Of a stretch of DNA of 64,000 nucleotides, positions 57,756 through 64,000 are shown piece by piece. Position 1 is the stretch's first letter, and every line of letters starts with the position of its first letter. The stretch is from Labia minor (Eukaryota > Arthropoda > Insecta > Dermaptera > Spongiphoridae). The stretch spans positions 92,448,538 through 92,512,537 of the forward strand of contig OY720344.1 in assembly GCA_963082975.1 (NCBI GenBank), read 5' to 3'. Under the pieces are notes generated by a model. The model made no database searches. It was not told the DNA's origin and saw only the letters and a program-made list of their open reading frames with translations. Made by a program: the position numbers and the translations under genes.

Positions 57756-58355
57756 CTGGAGTGTCTCCATTCGACTATCTCGCAAATTTGATTTGGATTA
57801 ATTAATTTGAATTAAATTTAATTAATTATACATAAATTAATAATTAAAATTAATAAATATTATTTATTTATCCAACGCGTTTTTGGCACTTTGTTGATGG
57901 CACCACGTCACGTGTTGGCGCTTGATTGCCCGTCAACGTGTTAAAAAAATAATTCCGGTACTTTCAGCGATTCAATCAAGCTGAAATTCTATATATAGCA
58001 GTTGTATTCAAATTTTAATCATTTGAAAAACTATCAAATATATATCTTTATTTTTACAGTCACTTTAGAGGAAAAAAAATCAAAACGTGGTAAGTAATGG
58101 TCCTCTTCCGAATGAGCTACATTTCTCAAAAGTTGATAGAAAACTACGAATTTTGAATTTGTCCATGTACCAAATTTCATTATTCTAGCTCAAACCGTTT
58201 TTGCATAATCTTGTCTACATAAATATACATACACATATATATATATTTTTCTCAACCTTACAATTAGTGAAAATGAATCAGGAACCTTCAAAACGTATAA
58301 AAACATCAAAATCTCGACATCAAAAATTTTCGTGATCGCTGACGAGATAGTAAAA
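57756..58355 (-). mobile_element. HINE-like element, family A copy 9
   Basis: 3' end at 57,756 with hairpin (GAATGGAGACACTCCAG, one change) next to CGAGATAGTCGAA; 5' end at 58,355 shortened to GACGAGATAGTAAAAA on the plus strand. Conserved body present. Confidence 0.85.
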
Positions 58356-59734
58356 AGTATAAAAATAAGAATTATAAAAATTATTTCTAATACTTATAAA
58401 TCGCATGAATAGTGTTTTTTTTATAATTCTGACACAAATTTATGTTTATGACAATAATTATCTAAAATTAAAAATTGATAAATTTTATCAATTATTTAAA
58501 TTGATTGTGAAAGGGAATTAATTTCAAAAGATTTATAAATTTATGAATAATAGTACAAACAGACTTAAACTAAACTCTGAATGTTTTATGTATAAACATT
58601 CTAATTTTATTAGGTAAAGTTATTATAAAGGGTTGACAATTAGTTATTAAGAATTTAAAATTAAAAAAAAAAAAAACTATTCAAACTGAGATTAATAAAA
58701 AGTTATTCCGTTTAAATTCTAAAAGCTGATTAAATTTTTAACCATTTCGACCAATTAATTTCGATTTTGTATTTGATTATAAATAATCGAAAAAGAAATT
58801 ATCTACCCTTGTTATGATTTTCAAACTCTAAATGAACAATAATTTTTTTTTCTTTTTCTTTTTTTTAACTTATTAATGAAATGAATTTATTTGAAACGAA
58901 ATAATAATAATGGTCTGTTTGTTTTTAAGATCTAGTATTTAGATAAAATAAATAAATACTAAGCTATCCGTTAATGCCCATGCTAATTGTGATAGTGAAT
59001 CATTCATCCATATTTCTCGAAAACTTGCCACCATTTTGAACATGCATTATTTATGTTTACTTAGTTAGGATGGGATGTATCCCCATCCACGCCACTTGAT
59101 CTGTCAGTTTCATATTTGTCCCTTTCCGTTCTCGATAATTGTTTTAATCTCTAAGTTGATGTTTTCTGTATGTCAGCAAAATAGAAGAGAAATCAATCTG
59201 AATAGGTTTGTTCATTATTCTACTATACTATGACAGTAAATGGAATTATTATATTTTAACCAATATAGAAGACAATTCATATATATATATATATATATAT
59301 ATTATAAATTAAAATCAAAATCATGATTTCTGAACATCATTAGATAATAACAAAAGTAATACAAATAAAAATATTAATTAATTTATTACTTCTTGTGTTA
59401 AATAAATTTATTTAGTAATTATTATAAATGTATTTTTTTTATTTTATAAAAAATTTGTTTAAATTCAATAAAATTAAATATATTTTATGTTTTATTGATT
59501 AATTTATTAAATATTATTTTACAATAAATACTATATTTATTTATTAATTTAAATTTTTTATGCTCATTCATCGAACATAATCATTAATCCAGGTTCATTT
59601 TAGAAAGAATACATTTTTATAATTATTATATATCTAATTAAATAAAAATTATTATCGATATATATCGATATCTCGATAATAATATATAATACATAGGTGC
59701 ACACTATCTAATAAGATTAAATGAAATGTTCTAC
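58356..59734. other. AT-rich non-coding DNA
   Basis: No gene; a less AT-rich spot at 59,040-59,190 and an AT microsatellite at 59,278-59,301. Confidence 0.55.
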
Positions 59735-60225
59735 GTCGTTTAAAGGGGAGGGAAGTCGGGCGACTTTCCGGGCGCCAAATTTTGAAGAATGCCGATATAA
59801 AAATCAAATATTTTTTTTACATTCATTATTTTTTTAGATTTAATTAATTAATATTGATCATTTTTTCGATTTTTTAAATAAATTGTTTTTTCTTTAATAA
59901 TACCAAATAGAGGTCATAACGCTAATTATTTTATTATTGTCAACCGATTCAATAATTATAATATTATCTATAAGAAAATTATTTGTATAGTCAGAATTCA
60001 TAATAACTCAAGAACAGATTAATGGACAAAAACGAAAATTTACTAATAAAAATAATGAAACCTAAGAATTTTTATGACTTTATCACACAACAATGATGAA
60101 GACAAAATCTTTTTAATCTTTAAAAAGTTTATATATTTTTATTTATTTTGAAAAGATAATTTGTAAGAAAGGGCACCAAATTTTGTTTTGCTCGGAGTAC
60201 CCAAAACTTTTGAACCTTAAAAGGA
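59735..60225 (-). mobile_element. Unclassified repeat G, copy 2
   Basis: Edges CGGGCGCCAAATTTTGAAG and GGGCACCAAATTTTGTTTTG...CCCAAAACTTTTGAACC correspond to the repeat at 32,225-32,650. Interior AT-rich and non-coding. Borders approximate. Confidence 0.4.
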
Positions 60226-60608
60226 GGTTATAATATATAGAAGTATATTATATTAATTCATTTAATTATTAAATATTTTAAGTTGAGATTAATTTTAAAT
60301 TTATGAAAATATTAAAATATGAATTTAAAAATAAGTTATTATATAAATGATTGATAAATGTTAAAAACTTAATAAAATAATATTTATTTATATTATATCT
60401 CTTTTCTAAAACACTGACATCTTCAAAACTATTAGCTATAATCCATTTATTTACTTATTCTATATTATTTTAATTATTTAATTTAAATTAAATAATTTTT
60501 TCTGCTTAATTAGTTAAATATTTGTAAATTATTTTTAATTTATTTTTTGTTATTATATAGTATTAAAATATAAGTTTTCACTAATAAAATATGTTAATTT
60601 ATATTTAG
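60226..60608. other. AT-rich DNA ending in an acceptor site
   Basis: No other feature; the last bases (gttaatttatatttag) form the acceptor of the exon candidate. Confidence 0.5.
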
Positions 60609-60737
60609 AGAGAGAGGCGAGTCCTCGGATGGAGCCGAAGACCATCAAAGAGGAGCGGACTGATGATTTGGGATCCGGAGGTTGTGCAAAAGAACTTCGC
60701 CAAGCGAGTCCACCGGAAAGAGTCGCACGTAGTAAAG
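60609..60737 (+). CDS. Candidate internal coding exon, unknown protein
   Basis: The best exon candidate in the window. A sharply GC-richer 129-bp block lies between an acceptor (ttaatttatatttag) and a donor (AAAG|GTATAG). One frame is open throughout, includes MEPKTIKEERTDDLGSGG and continues CAKELRQASPPERVARSK. Entry and exit phases are both 1, so the exon is symmetric. TIKEE fits the SUMO-attachment consensus (hydrophobic-K-x-E), and SPPE is a proline-directed phosphosite type. Such low-complexity, charged segments are common in transcription regulators; no domain is visible. The minus frame here is a shadow. Confidence 0.5.
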
Positions 60738-60934
60738 GTATAGTCAAAAATTCATATTATTATTTTAAAAATAATTTAAAATTTTAAGGCAAGTTTATCA
60801 ATCAGTGCGTACTAATTGATTAATAATAATAATTAATATCATAAACTAATATCCATAGCAATTGTAGGGTTTAAAAATATTTTAAATATTTATATGATGT
60901 AAAATGGAGGGATGAAAATATGATATATATATTA
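60738..60934. other. AT-rich DNA, possible intron
   Basis: Follows the donor site; no features. Confidence 0.4.
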
Positions 60935-60979
60935 TCTTATTATATTAGCAAAAATTGTATATATATATATATATATATA

Positions 60980-61947
60980 AGTTATGTTATCGGATAACAT
61001 AAACATCTTAACCAAAATAAACATAAACAAAAGCGTTCCCACGGAGTCTGTATTCAAGCCATCTGGTGAAATCGAAAATAAAAGATAAGATAAACACATA
61101 AACACTCACACGAAGCTTGTATCGTGAACATCTGGTAGAACTCAAAGTCAAATATAAACAATCCCACGATGTCCGCGCTGGGCCATCTGGCCATCTGGCA
61201 ATCAGATAAGATAAACAATTCTCACACATGGACTAAACTCATTACACCAATACTAATGCCTGAGACCCCTTTAAATATCGACTTCTCGCTCAACTCGAGT
61301 TAGTTGAAGTGTGTCATCGACGCCGTGTCCACGTCACTTTGATCCAGTATAAAAGTGTCATCTCCAACGCATCACACGGTTTCATCAACATCAAATTGAC
61401 CCTCAACTCCGGCTAATTTCCAGTATTTAGTCGTCAACCAACAAACGGCTCACTCTCAATCTCATCGGCGCATAATACCTTCTTCTAACCCCCTTTCGTG
61501 TCTGTGCCTACTAGTGTCAGGTAGCTCCGAGGTGAAATTCCTCGTCTTGAGGTGAATAGATATCGTTAATCGCGATGTGCTGGTAACAGCTACCTACCAG
61601 AGTTCACACTCCTCCTGATAGACCATTGTGGTTAAGTCTATCAACCTCCCAAAGCGGGTCGACATGTTAGTGTAGTCACGACGTCAAAACGAACAGCTCC
61701 CCCAATACCCCATTCTCATATTTGCTTCTACAAATATGTTATTGCAAATAATTATAATATAATTTATATTAATAATATAATTAATGCAAATAAAGAAAAT
61801 TATAATGAACTTTGTGCTGTCCTTTTGAATCTTGTTTGCTGTGCTCCAACCCTTAGATAAAATAAATTTGATAACAAACATTAACATCAATACATTCCTC
61901 CTTTCAATCCTATTTGAAACTGAGCCATCCAGGTGGAGGATGTAACT
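60980..61947 (+). mobile_element. Solo LTR (Ty3/gypsy-like), copy 2
   Basis: Starts AGTTATGTTATCGGATAACA, ends GGAGGATGTAACT, flanked by TATA at 60,976-60,979 and 61,948-61,951. A TATA box (TATAAAAG at 61,348) and upstream repeats of 'ccatctgg...agataagataaaca' type (about 61,060-61,230) fit a U3 region. About 41 bp of extra AT sequence near 61,745 is flanked by TGCAAATAA-like repeats and is missing in copy 1. No gag/pol sequence. The minus frame at 61,008-61,229 is a shadow. Confidence 0.72.
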
Positions 61948-62189
61948 TATATATTTATATATACCTTTGTATATTTTTGAGATATTAAACCGCTCTAACG
62001 ATTTTTTTTGAAATTCACACCATAGATAATATTTATGAAGATAAATCGATCTGTATTGGTTTCAGCCTCGGGTAAAATCATCTTCATTAGTTTTTTCTTT
62101 ATTTAAATTTATATGACGTCACTAACTTCGTCATCCATATTTGCCTCCTGCCAATCTTTATTAATTGATCTTTTTTAATTTAATAAATA

Positions 62190-62290
62190 AAAAATATTTT
62201 AAAATTTTTTATTTAAGTTCGAAACAAAATTAAAAATATTTTAAAATTTTTTATTTAAGTTCGAAATAAAATTAAAAATATTTTAGAATC
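62190..62290 (+). repeat. Tandem duplication in family B copy 2
   Basis: Two ~53-bp units (TTTTATTTAAGTTCGAAAYA core) in tandem; the other family B copies have one unit. Confidence 0.8.
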
Positions 62291-62890
62291 AAAGCATGAG
62301 ATATATTTATTAATCTCTCACCAAAAGAAATCTAAAATTGATCTTATTTGTCTTGTAGACATTGTATGTATAAATTATATTTCTGTGTTTCTCTATCTTG
62401 AAAACAATGATATTTTAAAAACAATTTCTTTCTTTAATTAATATTCATTTAAAATAATAATTAAAGAATATCTTATTCAAAATGAATTATTTAATAAATA
62501 TGATCTAATAATATTAAATGGAAATATAAAATCATAAATAAATAATTTTTTAATTCCTGTTCCTTTAAAATATTTGAAATTTTTTCATTTATTTTTTTAA
62601 TTATTAGTTAATATATTATTTTATTAATTAGTTATTATACTTTTTAATTATTTTTTTTCTATAGAATATTTGAAATTTTTTAATCTATTTTGTCGTTTAA
62701 TTTTTTGTTAATTCTTATAAATTTGTATTAGTTAATTTAATTATATATTATTATTGAGGTCCCCAAGTTCCATTCTTTTAATCAGATTAATACAATGATC
62801 TAACATATAATAATTGTAATAAATAATAATTAAAGAATTGTATATCAATATTTTTTAAAGGGTCGAGCGATATCTCGGTGTTCCAGGTAC

Positions 62891-63039
62891 TGTTAATAGA
62901 GATGTTCTATATTTTTCTTATTTTACTGTAAAAGCGTAATCATATGAACAAATCTTATTATCAAATTAGAAAATTGTATTCATTAATTTGGGAACTTATT
63001 GGAAAACAAGAATAACCTAATAAATAAATCCATTAATTA
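62891..63039. other. AT-rich non-coding DNA
   Basis: No feature recognised. Confidence 0.5.
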
Positions 63040-63290
63040 GTAGTGCCGGGCGGCATAAGCACGGCTGGTTTTAATAACCTTTCATAATTCATTTGCCTAA
63101 GACCACAACCCTAAGCTTGCTGCTAATAATTTCACCAAAGATATTGCATTTTAAGACACCTCTTTGGAATATAGGTCAAGAAGAGAGTCTGCTAACCTCA
63201 GAACCAGTATAATAAGCCAACCGATGGCGACCAGCAGTTGTACCCGTATAGTTCCTCATCGTTTCTCACAGCCCCCATTCCACTATTCTT
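63040..63290. promoter_or_regulatory. GC-richer island with RUNX-type motif
   Basis: Unique block with GACCACAACCC at 63,101-63,111, AATAGGTCAAG (nuclear-receptor half site AGGTCA) at about 63,171 and CAGCAGTTG. No long open frame. Candidate regulatory element. Confidence 0.3.
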
Positions 63291-64000
63291 AATTCTTTTT
63301 ATTTTATTACTTTAAAAGAAAGGTCGTCTTTTTTATCTAATTATTCTTTTCTTCTTTGATAATAATGTAAATTAACGAATATGTAAATTTAATAAAAACA
63401 ACAAAAACAAATTAGCAATTAACTTATATGGGTCGTTTTCATATACATTTCTCGGCATTTGAAACAAATTTTTGTCAGTTGTTTTTCATTTTGATAATAA
63501 AAGTAGTAAATGAATAAGTTTACTTGATATATCAAAAGTCTTAATAATTTTGGAAAATGTTGGCTTAAATTCTGTATTTTTGATAAAGATCAATTAATAT
63601 ATGAATGATCTTTCATTTAATGAAATAGAAACGAATGGAATTTCAAGATTGTTGCCTATTTTTATATTTGATCTCTTACGTTCGTATACCCTTATAAGAT
63701 ATTCGATTTTTGGCATAAAGCCACTAATTTCGATTTTGACCTTGCAATGATAGGGGAGACGATCAGATCTACCTACCTACCTAATTAATTGACAAATGTT
63801 AATTTGTTAAAATTTATATACATGAATAATTACAAATTTTTATCTCTTTTTCTCTCTTTCTCTCTATGGATGTTCTGGAATCCAAAATATCGTACATTCC
63901 CTCTTATCTTGAGCAACTTAGATTTAATTCCTTTCTCATATCTACCTTTATAAATGTATTATTTGACGACCCTGTAATCATACTGACCACTACCAATCCT
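63291..64000. other. AT-rich non-coding DNA
   Basis: No gene or recognised repeat up to the window end; CT-rich tracts at about 63,842-63,868 and an ACCT run at 63,771-63,781. Confidence 0.55.

Larger units (their letters stand above)
60935..62890 (+). mobile_element. Helitron-like element, family B copy 2, carrying a solo LTR
   Basis: Starts A|TCTTATTATATTAGC and ends with the weakened hairpin GAGCGATATCTC and GGTGTTCCAGGTAC|T, as in 10,741-12,360. It has 'aaccgctctaacgatttttt' after the TA tract, and the internal 'tcggtaaaatcat'-type and TATGACGTCA block shared with family C. The body is split by the LTR at 60,980-61,947. A head-to-tail duplication lies at 62,190-62,290. No helicase frame. 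Confidence 0.75.

Noticed and set aside
61008..61229. 73-codon minus frame
   Set aside because: Lies in the U3-like repeats of the solo LTR; no product.
61684..61890. 68-codon minus frame
   Set aside because: Spans the extra AT-rich insertion in the LTR; absent from the other LTR copy.

Overview
The window is AT-rich non-coding DNA (roughly three quarters A+T by eye) from a eukaryote, most likely an arthropod or other invertebrate. This rests on the repeat content: Tc1/mariner and hAT relics, a LINE with its reverse-transcriptase C-terminal region, tRNA-like SINEs, solo LTRs with TATA target duplications, and rolling-circle (Helitron/Helentron-type) elements. There is no prokaryotic gene organisation, no complete protein gene, and no recognisable rRNA, tRNA or CRISPR locus. 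Most open frames of 60-120 codons are chance frames or shadows of transposons.

The dominant sequence is a set of short dispersed elements. Family A has nine copies (2.1, 5.3, 35.3, 36.7, 41.3, 45.3, 48.9, 54.0 and 57.8 kb). Family C has three (7.1, 23.3, 43.2 kb) plus a lone 5' end at 6.7 kb. Both have a 5'-terminal motif that recurs inverted just inside the other end, followed there by a terminal hairpin, and an internal microsatellite. This is the layout of non-autonomous Helentrons (INE-1/HINE type). Family B (10.7, 13.3, 19.0, 31.3, 60.9 kb) is Helitron-like, with TC at the 5' end, a 3' hairpin and insertion between A and T. One B copy sits inside the arm of a palindromic foldback element, so its ends can be read to the base. 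Two B copies carry the same solo LTR at the same TA tract in opposite orientations.

Other elements are: a deleted mariner directly abutting a foldback (20.3-22.0 kb); a 151-bp mariner MITE (31.7 kb); hAT MITEs, three with readable 8-bp duplications (32.3, 42.5, 45.6 kb); a hAT inside a long-inverted-repeat MITE (26.8-28.4 kb, second MITE copy at 55.8 kb); a dead LINE 3' end (29.1-29.8 kb); and several unclassified repeats.

Between the repeats lie isolated islands of higher GC, each about 100-350 bp. A few carry open frames with plausible splice sites (best: 60,609-60,737 and a 16-nt microexon candidate at 50,119). Others hold dense E-boxes (47.36 kb) or a shared 11-bp motif containing a Runt/RUNX core (1.13, 15.7, 63.1 kb). 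The simplest reading is an intron-rich or intergenic regulatory stretch of a large genome, heavily colonised by rolling-circle elements, with at most a few short exons. This gene interpretation is inference; the transposon structures are directly visible.
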